A stretch of DNA of 64,000 bases from Irineochytrium annulatum. Lineage: Eukaryota; Chytridiomycota; Chytridiomycetes; Chytridiales; Chytridiaceae. Shown here piece by piece: positions 11,191 to 22,261 of this stretch. Below the pieces are notes generated by a model, which saw only the letters and a list, made by a program, of their open reading frames with translations, did not search any database and had not been told where the DNA came from. The translations under genes were made by a program, and so were the position numbers. Every line of letters begins with the position of its first letter. Positions within the stretch are counted from its first letter, which is position 1. The DNA lies in assembly GCA_027600665.1 (NCBI GenBank), contig JADGJL010000014.1, positions 1-64,000 on the forward strand, in the 5' to 3' direction.

Positions 11191-13531
11191 ATGCAGGGTA
11201 ATTTGAAGGCGGGGTCGTTACCGCAGGAAGTCGAGGAGGGAAATGTCGAGTACAAGGTAAAGCATATCTAGAGGTACACTCGCTCACGGGGTGCAGCTTA
11301 AGCTCGTGGACCCACCACCAGAGCGCGTCGAGCACCTAATCACGCAGATGAAGTGGAGGTGGGTTTTTGACAAGGCACGACGAGAGGCGCGGTTCTGACG
11401 TGCTTGAAGGCTTGCCGAGGGCCACGGCGAGGCGATGTATGAAATAGGAGTGGCCGACGATGGAGAGCTCGTTGGTCTTACGCGCGCAGATATGGATGCC
11501 TCGTTGGACACCTTGCGGCGAATGGGATCGCAACTTAGCGCGGACGTGTCAATAATCCGCAAGCGCCTCGTCGAGAACCTGCTGCCAGACAGTGAAGACC
11601 GCTTTGTTGCCGAAGTCTTGGTCAGGAAATGCCTATCTGACGATCAGCACTTTTTGGAGATCAGGGTGGCGATCTTGGGAGGAGTCGATGCCGGAAGTAC
11701 GGGTCATGCCAGCGATCTTGTTTTGATGTGTGCATTTAGAATCCACCGTGCTCGGCGTGTTGACTCATTCGGAGCTAGACAATGGGAGGGGAAAGTCGCG
11801 ATTGAATCTGTTACGGCACCGCCATGAGATCGAGACCGGCAGGACTTCCTCGATATCTCACCAGATTATCGGTTTTAATCCTTGCGGCGAGCTAATAAAT
11901 TACGGAACAACGAATATATCGACGTGCGAGCAAGTATGCGAGACCTCCGCGAAAGTTATCACATTCCTCGACACTTGCGGCCATCCAAAGTACCAGCGAA
12001 CCACGATTTCGGGGATCACCGGACATTCGCCGGACTACGCTTGCTTGATTTTGAGCTCAAGTGCTGGGGGGGTTTCGGAGGTCCCTCGGGAACACTTAGG
12101 AATTGCTGTCGTGTTGGCCATCCCAGTGTTTGTTGTTATTACAAAGATTGATGTGGCTTCGCAAGATCAATTGACGAGGACAGTTGGGTCGCTGTTGAAC
12201 TTACTGAAATCCCCGGGAGTTCGTCGCGTTCCCATGATTATCCAAAATGAGGACGATCTTGTCGTCGCAGTGTCTAGCCTCGTGTCATCACCGTAAGTTT
12301 TCGACTGCTTATAATCATTAATGAACGCTAGGGTTATACCTGTTTTCCTTACCTCGAGCGTTACCGGGGAAAATATGGATCTGCTGACCAAGTTTTTAAA
12401 CTTGCTGCCGAAGCCTGCAACTGTGCAAGAAAATACTTTAACCGAAGATGTTGAGTACGCCATTGAAGACGTCTACTCCGTCCCAGGTGAGTAATTTATT
12501 CGTGTTGTTAGTCTGCTCGCTGACAGAAAATAGCTGTTGGGTGTGTACTGGGTGGAATCCTAATTTCGGGTCACGTGTCATTAACAAAAGGCGGTCGGCC
12601 GCTCTACTACCTGGGTCCCGACCGAGGCCGATTTGTGCCTGTGCGAATATCTTCAATTCAGCGCCAGCGGTGCCCCGTTAATCATATCAACGCTGGGCAG
12701 GCTGCGACATGCGCCATCACATTCGTATGCGAGACAATGTCCGTGAGCGGTAACGGCAGCGACGGCGACGGCGATACCGAGTTTACAACTGAGACCAATA
12801 CCGCGCCGTCTTGGTTCCGTGTTAGGAAGGGCCAAGTGCTTCTATCTTCGCCACCGCCGGCCACCATCACTCGAGGGGAAAGCGTCCGGAAGGACTACGC
12901 GCCGTTATCTCCAGCACCTATTCCCACCCTCTTGAACGGCGGCAACCCATTCTTTGTATGCGCTACAACAAGCTCGACGGCTTCCGGGGCGGTATGGGAG
13001 TTTGAAGCAGAACTTCATGTTCTGCACGCCGTGAATGGGGTGGGTGTTGGCACGCAGGGTGTGATGTACTGTAGGACGGTTGGGCAAGGCACTCGGATAG
13101 TTTCTATAAGGGACGAGGAGGGCAGATGGGCATATCTGGCTACATCGCCTACACGAAGGTCTGTATCACCGGGGTCCTCCGTTCCTCCATTAGAAGGGAA
13201 CGGTGCCTCACCGACGCGCGAGAAGTCCCCGCTCTTACGGCCGAGGAGCCCAGCCCCTGTAGGAGAGGAGGAGTTAAGCGTCAGCCCGTCGTCGAAACGT
13301 CGATCGCGGACATCTTCGCTCCTGGTCTTCTCGGGCTCGACTGGGGAGGAGGCTTTGCAGCAGCTGAGCATTTCCAACTCTCCTCCACCAAACTTGCCTA
13401 CAGGAGGCAGGGCGAGAGTACGATTTCGGTTTGCCTTTGAGCCGGAATGGATTAAGGTCGGAGCCACCGTCCTGTTCCGTGGCGAAGGGCGGATGAAGTG
13501 TGTAGGGAAGGTCTGCGGCGTCGTGATATAG
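11191..13531 (+). CDS. GTPBP1/GTPBP2-like translational GTPase
   Basis: EF-Tu-like GTPase family tied to ribosome rescue and mRNA decay. Exons by eye: 11191-11256, 11297-11358, 11410-11696, 11740-12292, 12332-12486 and 12534-13531. Start block: VEEGNVEYK, LKLVDPPPERVEHLITQMKW, then GEAMYEIGVADDGELVGL. The P-loop GGVDAGKST is rebuilt exactly across the intron 11697-11739. Switch blocks are SELDNGRGKSRLNLLRH and HEIETGRTSSIS; G3 is FLDTCGHPKYQRTT; G4 is TKID. Domains II and III follow (SGHVSLTKGGRPLYYLGP, SIQRQRCPVNHINAGQAAT), ending RVRFRFAFEPEWIKVGATVL. The start ATG 11191 lacks the longer N-terminal extension of animal GTPBP1. Domain III holds a Ser/Pro-rich insert (about 13140-13370). It converges on the ArfGAP gene, 59 bp away. 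Confidence 0.9.
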
Positions 13532-13590
13532 TAATTCTGGTAGCTCGTCAACGATACCCTCAAATGACAACAGTATTTGTTCGTATTTCT

Positions 13591-15959
13591 TCAACTCCAC
13601 ACGTTCTCTGTGCTGATGCTAAACGGTGTGCTTTTGATTTGTGGTGCACCCCCATCTTTTGTTGCATTATTAAGATCCGTCGTCACCATAGCCATCCCCC
13701 GACCGATTTCATTGATGGCGTCATCGAAGGCGGCGTCCGTTTGCCACGAGTTGCCCTCCGACTGCACTGTAAATTTAACGAGCCGAAGAATCGTCACTAA
13801 AAAGGCATGAGATGTGACAAGTCGGTGCAAAACTTCTACCTATCCGAACAAATCCATCCCCTTCGTTAATATGCTCCAAGGCTATACCCTCGGCTGTCTT
13901 GCCGTCAGCGTCCACCAAATCCATCTTCGCGCCCCGCTTCAACAACAACGTGACAAGAGATGGTATCCCTCCCAGCGCTGCTAAATGCAGAGCCGATCTC
14001 CCTTCAGTATCCACCGCATTTATCTCTGCCCCCCAGTGCAGAAGAAACTCGACCGCCGTCGCATCGTGCCGATCTGTTGCGACGTGCAGCGCGGTCCGGC
14101 CGTAGATATCCCTTTCGTTGACATCCAGGCCCAAAAGAAGTGTCCACAGCGTCTTCAAAAGGTCACCTTTTCGCAATCGTCTTAGTATCTGCTGCAAAGC
14201 CGATAAAAATCAAAGGACGTTTCACCAACCGTTTTTGATTGACGACTTAAACAACTCAGGAAGAGGGGCGGAGTCGGAGGTCATAAGACCGCAGCTGGGA
14301 AGTCGCAAATATTGATGCTTTACGTATTTCGCTTGTAGAAAGGTGTCCTTTTCGACGCGCGTTGCTTCGACGGAGGGCTTGGTCGCCTTATGCTCATCAA
14401 GCCCGGCTTCCATGATGCTGTTGACTGCTCGATTTCCAAGGGAAAGCATTAACTCGATTCCCTCCGAGGTCCATTTATCTAAATTCAGAGACCGGACTTT
14501 CGAGATGTGCGAACCTAATCCGCGGTGGAGCCCGCTACAATCTGGAAATTAAATAACGTTGACAAGATGAAGGAGCCAACCTATACACAATAAGATCCCC
14601 AGATTACAGGACGCCCATACCACTCCTTTCGTCCGGCTACAGTCTGCGCATGCTTCGTTTCCGGGTATAGATCGCAGACGCCGAACAAACTCAGGCAAGT
14701 CCTCAATCCCGTCATCCTCGCCACTCCCATCAAGTTTCCCCGTCGACACGAAGCCGCCATCATCCAACTCATTCACCTCCACGCCGCTACCGGTATGTAT
14801 CGCCTTCGAGATTGCATTTTGTAGCGCCTTCATCCACTCGTCCATATCGGTGTCCGAGACGGCCTGCAGCGTCAGCGTTCCCGACGGGTTGATGACCTCG
14901 AAAACGTTCGCCCGGGTCGCATCGTCCCTCCTCGATCGCACCAAACTGATGCTGAGCGGTACGTTTACCTTCACGCCGGCCTCCGACACGTAAGAGAGGT
15001 TGGACCCGGAAAGCTCGTACCACTGCCGCCGCCAGACGTTCGTCCGTCGCTGGTTGCCCGCCGGTTTGGAGAAGAGATAGCCGGCCTTCAACGCATTAGA
15101 GCTTCGGACGTTCGTTCGTGGGGACCCGGGGTAGTAGAGCTCCAATGGTGTCTCGAAGGCGAAGTCTGTTGCGGCGACCTCCGACTTATGCGAAGACTGG
15201 AATTCTGATCGCATCTCTAGAACCCATCGATCAGCTCTTCTTCTATCCACAATAACTCACCGTGCAGCTGTATTGATAGCGCGTCCATTATGTGCTGCAG
15301 CCCGGATAGGAGTTCAAAGCACTGGTTGTGGAACGCCATTTCCGTGTAAACCATCGCTAGCAGGTTTTCAGACACTTGGCATGCTCTTTTTCTCTTGACA
15401 TCACTAAACTGGTAAATCCTATCGCTGGTGCTGCGAGGTTCCCTTACTTTAGCTTCCCACCCAGTTCGACCGACAGCTTGTGCAGTGACATCCTGTTGAT
15501 GGCAACTTCCTCCGCTGCGGCATCCTCCTGGTCCTTCTTCGCTTTCTTCAACAGATATTTGTCCATACTGCCCTTAAAGGCAGCATCGGCCGACTCAAAA
15601 CGCCTTGAAAGCCCAACGACGCCATCCAGCTCATTCCGGAACTCCAGCAATGGTTCGATCATGACCGTGTCGATTTGAACCGCATGCACGGCCCTCCGTT
15701 CCTCAATTTCCTTCAGAGCATTTCGGAAGACAGAGAGTGGCCCTGAGATTTTTTCATCAAACAGCGGCTGATCAAGCTCTGCTATCAGCAGCTGCCGCTG
15801 CGCCGTCGCCGCCTCACTAAGCCGCACGATCTCCTGGTTAATCTTGATGATGCGCGTGATCGAATCCCGGCATGCGTGGACACGTTTTTCCTCATCATGC
15901 AGTCGATCCCGAAAGAGAGGTGTATCTTCGAACGCTTCGTGAACAGGTACGAGGATCAT
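13591..15959 (-). CDS. ACAP-type BAR-PH-ArfGAP-ankyrin protein
   Basis: GTPase-activating protein for Arf GTPases with a membrane-bending module, acting in endosomal recycling and actin control. The order is BAR (MILVPVHEAFEDTPLFRDRL onward), PH (ALKAGYLFSKPAGNQRRTNV, then WRRQWYELSGSNLSYV), ArfGAP zinc finger (GNEACADCSR, then VVWASCNLGILLCIDCSGLH with the arginine of HRGLG) and ankyrin repeats (YGRTALHVATDRHDATAVEF, GRSALHLAALGGIPSLVTLL). The start is ATG 15959; a longer upstream frame has no ATG. The C-terminus is read through a short intron near 13820 to STENVWS. The zinc finger is C-x2-C-x17-C-x2-C by my reading, one residue longer than usual. Exon edges around 14200 and 15260-15440 are approximate. 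Confidence 0.88.
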
Positions 15960-16489
15960 TCTCGACCAGACCACCACGATCTGGATCTGTGTGGAATTGC
16001 TCAAGCCCCCTTACAAGCCTCAGTGGCATTGTGATTGGGGCGGTGCTTACTTAAAGCGTTCGAGATAACAACGCTGATGGTAAAGAGTTTGTAGCGTGAT
16101 GGCGGGTGCTTATGATATTGGAGGATGACGATATCCAATGCGTACAATTCAGGTCGGTTGCTGATAAGAACAACACCTCGATTGCAGCGGCTGCGTGGTC
16201 CTTGACTCTCGCGGAGGCGCATTGACGCATGCTTTTGACCAATCGTGGCCACGCTTGCTATTAAGCAAATGTGGCGCACCGCGCCGCAGTCTACGTCTCC
16301 GGCTTCATGGTTCTGAACTTGATGTATTAAAACGTTCCTGGTCTCCGGCGGGTAGACGGCATAGAAAGTGTGTCGGGTCGGACGAAATTGGTTAACGCGG
16401 AACATAGTGCATTATGAACGTATATTATCTGAAAAAGAGCACACTTAAAAGGAGGCTTGAAATGGGGCAGCTGCGTGAGCAGTGAATGG
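15960..16489. other. Divergent intergenic region
   Basis: About 530 bp between the starts of the ArfGAP and BORCS5-like genes; presumably holds both promoters. No further feature seen. Confidence 0.4.
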
Positions 16490-17420
16490 ATGGCGAAGAA
16501 GATCACCTTTGCGCAGGCTATTGGCCTCGAGGGACTCACGGATGCCCTGGCTACAGCCGTTCAAGATCGGCTTCATTTGAAGCCCGTCTCGGATGTTGAC
16601 GAATTGCCGTCGTCTTTGCCGCAGGCTGCTTTGGGCGAGACCAACGAAAATGCCGGGATCGTTACGGTCTCCAAAGGAAAGACTATGAATGCGGATGCGG
16701 ACCTGGAGTTCCTCACCAGATTACCGAGAGTACGCTACACCTCCGCAGTGCTGCGATGCTCATCTGTCTTCGTTAGTTCGAGCCGTTCTTGAAATCATCG
16801 GTGGACACCAGCTTCACCTGGAACGGCCTCTTCACCACCAACGCGCCGAAGAAGACGGATGGCTCTTGTGAGTGGGAGCACAAATGCACGGTTTGATAGC
16901 TGAACGCTGACGGCAGTGTCCCTCGATCCGGCGCCCTTCGAAAGCATGTTGACACGGATACGAAGGCACACGCGCAACTGCGTCGATTCCGTGCTGGCCG
17001 ACCAAAAGCTGTTAACGGACCGCATCACGAACATGGACGAATACTGCGCAAAGCTCTCGAACACAATCGCGGGAAGGGTTTATCAGGCACGAAGTCACAC
17101 GGATGTTTTGGCCAAGAGTAAGTGCAGGAATCCGTGCACAAAATGTGGATTAATGGTGTAGTTTCGTCCCTAAATAAACAAGCCGCGGCTTCACGGACGC
17201 TCCTTGTCAACTTAATGGCTTCCCTCGATAAATTGGATCCTTTCTTAGCGCCCGGGGAGCGTCTAAATAATATCGAGAACAAGAAAAGGTGCGTTTATCG
17301 GATGAAGGGAAATTGACTTTCAATGGCAGATACGAAGCTATAGTGAAGCTGCGTGTGAAGATTTCCCCATCATACGCGTCGCTGCTCACTTCACCTGCCT
17401 CAGCCGTCCCACCTGATTAG
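16490..17420 (+). CDS. BORCS5-like subunit of the BORC lysosome-positioning complex
   Basis: In animals BORC recruits Arl8 and kinesin to lysosomes; BORCS5 (myrlysin) is its membrane-attached subunit. From ATG 16490 the protein starts MAKKITFAQAIGLEGLTDAL. It then shows the order DADLEFLTRLPRFEPFLKSS, IRRHTRNCVDSVLADQKLLT, RITNMDEYCAKLSNTI, LVNLMASLDKLDPFL and APGERLNNIENKK. This resembles BORCS5 (LQEIPTFQPLLKG, AVAFDQNALVKRI, LDRLNSMLPEGERLEPF). It ends SPASAVPPD at 17420. Introns lie near 16731-16782, 16869-16917, 17115-17120 and 17289-17330. The middle is helical, as expected for a coiled-coil subunit. An alternative upstream ATG (16462) would give an MGQL start but ends quickly without a splice. 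The assignment rests on motif order read by eye. Confidence 0.6.
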
Positions 17421-17636
17421 AATGTTTTTGTGTACTTTGATCAAACGCACGACCGTCTAATAGCAGCATTTCCATTAAACATCTACTTTGACGCTTTGTA
17501 CATTAACTCAATATCCACGTATATTTGGCGTGTCACGACACTAATGAGACGATCCATTTCTTGACAGCAGCATCGCCACCTCATTGAGTGGTCGCCAGCG
17601 CCCCCAGCGAAGGCCTCTTCCCACAGCAGCTTCATC

Positions 17637-18217
17637 ATGTCGCTCAACGTTATCGAATTGACCCCATCCGGGACTCCAATTCTCATTGAAACGGAAAAGC
17701 TGCAATTCACGCAACATGGGGTTACCTTGGAACTTGCATCCGGCAACGGCTATCCGGGACAAGGCTTTTCTACCGCAAGGTGAGTTGCTTTGGCGTTGGA
17801 TGGTACCTGCTGGCGAAGATAGTTGTAACGAGTTTCGTTTCTAGCGCGTCGGGCACGCTTTTTTTAACCAACCGACGAGTCATTTACCTCCCATCGCAGG
17901 TATACTTCTGGCATTTAATACCAAGCGTTTTAACAAAATGTGTGGTGGATTTTTAGGCACAACCTCTATTTAAATCCCTCAACGTCCCCCTCCCAAACAT
18001 GGACCACACGAAACTCGTGCAGCCCTGGTTTTCCGCCAACAAATTCGAGTGCGTAGTGGCACCCGTGCCGCACGGCGGCCTCACGCTGCCCGCGAACGTA
18101 ACGTGGGTGTTTAAGGAGGGCGGGGCGTTCGAGTTCGACGTACTGTACAAGCAGCTGAGTACCCGGGAGCAAAACGATAGCGCCTTTGAGGAGGAGTTGT
18201 TGCCGGCTTATCAGTAG
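17637..18217 (+). CDS. WBP2-like GRAM domain protein
   Basis: Small GRAM-domain protein related to WW-domain-binding protein 2, a co-activator partner in animals. Exons 17637-17779, 17845-17899 and 17957-18217 keep frame through GTGAGT/CTAG and GTATAC/TTAG splice sites. The protein starts MSLNVIELTPSGTPILIETE. The GRAM core is ASGTLFLTNRRVIYLPSQ, then FKSLNVPLPNMDHTKLVQPW, ANVTWVFKEGGAFEFDVLYK and QLSTREQ. It stops at 18217 and lacks the Pro/Tyr-rich PPxY tail of animal WBP2, so WW-domain binding is not expected. The 3' end converges on the leucine-rich repeat gene with 56 bp between the stops. Confidence 0.75.
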
Positions 18218-18273
18218 TACGTTGGGATGCGTAGTTAGAGAGACGGTAGTACTGCGGAGTGGCGGCGTTATCT

Positions 18274-20046
18274 TCAATTGAAATGGGCGGAAATTCCGGT
18301 CTTCAGCAGGCTCTGGGGTGGTTCGTTCCACGGGTTGCCATTGAGTTCCACCGACTTTACAGGGCGATTGTGGTTGCAGTATAAGCGTTAGCTAAAGCAG
18401 CAGACAAATACGTACCGTCAACGAGCATAATTCCGATATCTCCTTCGGCAAAGCGCTGAGCCGGTTCTGTGAGATGTCGAGCTTCAACAGGAACTGGAGC
18501 GACCCGATCTCTTTCGGTAGCGACACGAGCAAGTTGTTGCGGACCTCCAAGTGCAGCAAGCCGCCCAGGCCGCTGATGGTAGGGGGCAGCGTTACGAGCC
18601 TATTCGAGTTGGCGTGTAGCTTCTCGAGGCTTTTAAGGTCGCCGATCGCGACGGGGAGGCTTCCGAGGCGGTTACCGCTGACGTCCAGTTCGACAAGCCT
18701 GAGCTCGCAAATTTCTTCCGGCAGGGATTCCATATCATTATCGCTTTCGAAGCTCGTCAACGAAAGTTTCAGCACCGCGCTGCAGCAAACCTTAGGTAAA
18801 GTCGGGTCAGACTGTCCAGCTTGACTATCGTCGCGGGGATTGACATCGTATTGAGCTGATTGTGACTCAAGTCTAGGTGTTGTAAACTGCGAAGATAACC
18901 CAGGCTAAACGTCGTTAAGTCACTTTGCAGCGAGCAATCATCCAACCTGTCTGGCAAATTCCGTAATGAGCAGTTCCTCGCATCAAGCTTCTTCAAGCTC
19001 ACTAAATTCCCGATGATGTCAGGCAAATCCTCGATTTGCCCGTTGTCGCGAACGAGGAGCTCCACGAGCGCAGTCCAATTTTTAATCGCTGCCGGAACTT
19101 CCGATAGCTTTGTGTTACACAGCGCTACCTTTCGAAGCCGTCGCGCCTTCTGTAGCGAAACGGGCAAGTTGTCAAACTGGTGATTGTCTTGTAGCTCCAG
19201 CTCCTCCAGCAGCAGCAGGTCGCCGCCTAATAAACGGTAAAGAAACAGCTGCCAAATAAAGCACCAAATGGGACTGATGCTTACAGGAATCCGGCACAGT
19301 CCGCAGGTTGTTTGACGCAAAACTCAGTCGTTCGAGGTTCTTCAACCGATTGATAGTTTCCGGTATCGATGCGATATAGTTTTGGCCCCCGTTCAGCTCC
19401 TTCAAGGATGTGAGACATGTAATCTCTAGATCAATTTTTTTGATCTTGTTATTGCTGATGTCGAGCCGTTCGACCGCTAACAAATTAAAGACCCCTCTTG
19501 GGATTTCCTTCGCATAATGGTTACGCGGAATGTTTATCCAGCAGCATTACAGCACACGAACTTTAAAGTTGTTTGAGCTCAGGTTCAATGCCGTCAATTT
19601 CGAGAGATTTCCCAGCTCTTCAGGTAACTCTTCGAGCTGGTTGGCCGACAAGTCCAAAGAGGTGAGATTGTGTAGCTCTCCAATTTTAGGTGGTATTAAC
19701 GAAAAGAACAGGCGATTATGGCCTGCCTATTTGTCGTTAACACTTGGGATAGAGAAACCAGCAGTGCCAGTGCCATACCTACCTTAATCTCCTTCAAACT
19801 CTTAGGAAGGTTTGCCGGGAAACGATTGACCGCATTGGAGGAGAAGTCCAGCACCTCGAGCGACTCCAGCGAGGTGAGTTCTGGCGGCAAGTCGATGAGG
19901 TTGTTGTTTGCGAGGACGAGCTTTATGAGGTGCTTGCACTGTTTGATTTGCCGCGGCACTACTTTTAGCTGCGGCAGCTGTCCGGATAGATCGAGCTCCG
20001 TCTTCTTTCTCGCTGCCGCAACGTCACGAGTTAACTGATTTCCCAT
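18274..20046 (-). CDS. Leucine-rich repeat protein with N-terminal MGN
   Basis: Built almost wholly of LRRs of the plant/SHOC2-like type (LxxLPxxIxxLxxLxxLxxxxN). The start is ATG 20046 with MGNQLTRDVAAARKK; Gly2 followed by N and Q suits N-myristoylation, as in LRRC57 or similar proteins. Repeats include HLIKLVLANNNLIDLPPELT, LTSLKELNGGQNYIASIPET, LQHLDLSHNQLN and LLKLDISQNRLSALPKEISE. The last exon, after an intron from about 18412, gives SVELNGNPWNEPPQSLLK and ends SAHFN, a typical end cap. Several short introns interrupt it (near 19690-19785, 19480-19560, 19230-19290 and 18760-18790). It is probably a membrane-tethered scaffold; the partner is unknown and orthology cannot be fixed by eye. 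Confidence 0.78.
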
Positions 20047-20900
20047 TGCAGCAACGACACTGCACGTAAGGGTGGCCCGCGGGCCAATTGCAGGGGAAAG
20101 GCTTAAGCTGGTTACGTCGTTGCGGTTTGTCTGCAATGGGGGCCAATATTTGGCGTCACACGGCGGTAGCCGGCGATGCAGTGTCGCGCCGGCGAGTCTG
20201 CTAACGGCGAATGAGGAGGGCTGACGGTCGTCAAATTATTCCCCGTTGTTGGTAAGTCAATGGGGCAAATGTGAAGACTACAATGGTTGAATTGGTATTC
20301 AAGCCTCTCATGATTATTAGTTCCCTATGTATACATTCTCCTTTAAATCTCCAACTCTAATGGGTAGAACGAATAATATCTTAGAATGATAACCGGTCAA
20401 ATGATTTTCAATACTTCGGCGATATTAAGGCGAAAAGCCAGCTGCGGCGAAGAACGCCTTTTTTCCTGTATTCGAAGTCATGCAACAAAGCCACTGATAC
20501 ACAAATAATATGAATAACAGTTTAAATGCGAAGTTTGCGACGTAGGAATATAATAACAAAGTTGGAGAGCCACCGCTAAGAAGGTGGTGGCGAAACAAGA
20601 AGAACAAAAAGAAAAGAAAAACCCCAGCAGTATAATGGAGATTGAAGCGTAAAAAATTAATAGAGATAGGCAACAAGTGATAAAATAGAAACAAGTTAAC
20701 ATAGAACGGTATCTTACGGTATGTTCAATAGAATAAGAGGGCCCCGAAAATAGATCCATATAAATACAAAGCAACATCAAGTACATGCATAAATAGAAAT
20801 AAAATACAACACACAAATTAACGTGAAACGAAAAAAAAACAATGTTCAAAAACAGAGATTGACCGATAGCACTGAGAAAGAGTTAAGCTTCGAACAGAGG
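20047..20900. other. AT-rich intergenic region
   Basis: About 850 bp. From about 20400 it is markedly AT-rich with no recognisable coding; long minus-strand frames here read as hydrophobic Phe/Leu/Tyr runs, typical of AT-rich non-coding DNA. It marks the left edge of the repeat island. Confidence 0.4.
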
Positions 20901-20927
20901 ATCAGCAAAGAGAAAGAAATTACCTTA

Positions 20928-21250
20928 ATCCAAAACAATTCAAGCCTCCAACTCCTTGTGCTCGTCAGGCTTCTCCTTCACAAGCACCAAGATATTGTCG
21001 TTGTCAACACCCCCAGCCACAAGATCTTGGTCGTAGGGATACACTTGCAGCTTCTCGACTCCATCTCCTTAAAAACAATATCAATACGGTATAAGAGTAA
21101 AAAAAAATATATGTATAGGAAACCTTGAGCAACAGCAAGGTGAACTCGAAGCCATTCCATCTTGTCCTTACGAGTACGGAACAGTCCTTAAGCAGCGCTG
21201 CCGTCCTCATGCCGGGAAGAGCATGTACATTGGCACGTCCAATATAATTG
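20928..21250 (-). CDS. Possible small gene, C-terminal part, unrecognised
   Basis: Not recognised. On the minus strand a frame reading RKDKMEWLRVHLAVAQG joins across an AT-rich intron (about 21068-21124; GTTTCC donor, TTTTTAAG acceptor). It continues as DGVEKLQVYPYDQDLVAGGV and DNDNILVLVKEKPDEHKELE, with a stop at about 20928. The balanced composition and acidic/lysine-rich end look like real protein, unlike the AT-rich sequence around it. I could not fix the 5' exons; frames at 21207-21500 may or may not belong. It could also be a fragment of a duplicated gene. Transcript evidence would decide. Confidence 0.3.
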
Positions 21251-21394
21251 CAACTTTCCTCAAGAATACAATGCGGACGTTCACCCCTGTTGCCAATGAC
21301 GTTGTGGCGTTAGTCGAATTTTGAAAGGGCATCTTGCGTTTTGGTAGAGTCTTGGTAGGTTGACTAATGGTCACACACCTTGGGAGCTTGACTC

Positions 21395-21710
21395 TTGGGT
21401 AGTCTTCGCACGGACCCCATCGGATCGGACTCGGACTAATATCCGTCGGACTCAAACGGGTTTTTTCACGATCTGAATCCGATCCAATTTGGTCGGACTC
21501 CAAAGACGCTTGGTCCCAGTCCGATACTTCAGATTTCGGACTGCTTTTTTGCCATTTCTAGTTCGATCCAAAGACATGTACTCGGACTGGACTCAAACCA
21601 GATTTGAATTAATCCTACATTATCCGACGGACTTTCTTTGGACCGCAAGTTTGCGGTCCGAAGTTAGAGAACGGATAATCCGCTGATAATCCGCCGGGTA
21701 ATCCGAACTC
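21395..21710. repeat. CGGACT/AATCCG-rich block with hairpin
   Basis: About 315 bp in which CGGACT or its complement occurs about eight times, with related TCCGA and TAATCCG words (three TAATCCG-like words in 21674-21704). GGACCGCAA (21640-21648) and TTGCGGTCC (21651-21659) form a perfect 9-bp inverted repeat with a 2-nt loop. There is no believable coding. Clusters of short repeated words in both orientations are typical of subterminal regions of hAT transposons, and hAT coding remains lie 2.6 kb away, but no terminal inverted repeat was found. Confidence 0.5.
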
Positions 21711-22003
21711 AACCACAATACAATGTCTTTTCTTGGTTGCACAAAACCCCTAAAACCTAATTCATCTCTCGAAAAGCCAGCAAGACAAGACAGCAAGAAA
21801 AGGTACAAAAAAACAAAGGACGAGGTAAAAGGTAATGGTGAAGTCTTACTGCACAGAGAACTCGGATTTGCAAGTGAAAGTTATAAACAAATGGGTATAC
21901 AACAATATGTGCAGGGAGGTTGGATAAATTAGGTGTACGGGTATAAAACGCTGCTGCAGCAAAATCTTCAGCAAAATCTTAAAGCCAAAATTCAACATTC
22001 TCC

Positions 22004-22123
22004 CTAAACCGTCTTCTGCGCCTTCCCCTTCATCCCGTTGAGGTCCTCCTGGCTAGCTCGCTTGGACGAGGCCTTCGACGACAATCCGGACGTGCGGCAG
22101 GTGGTCTTCAAGCCGCCGTCCAT
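22004..22123 (-). other. Small GC-richer open frame, status unknown
   Basis: A 39-codon frame from ATG (22123) to TAG (22004) beginning MDGGLKTTCRTSGLSSKASS. It is GC-rich compared with its surroundings, which makes it stand out. I do not recognise it and cannot tell a small gene from an old gene fragment. Confidence 0.2.
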
Positions 22124-22261
22124 ATGAAAGAGTAAAACAAATAAAGTGTCATATATACAAGTGGTTGATCAACACTGCATCGTCGTCGTCGTTGTCATCA
22201 CCTAATCAACGTAACAATATTAAAATCCAGGAAAAGAAAGATGCAGATAACCTGTGGTTTT

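Noticed and set aside
20425..20849. Two minus-strand frames that look like multi-pass membrane proteins
   Set aside because: Phe/Leu/Tyr/Ile-rich translation is what AT-rich non-coding DNA gives by chance; no family motif.
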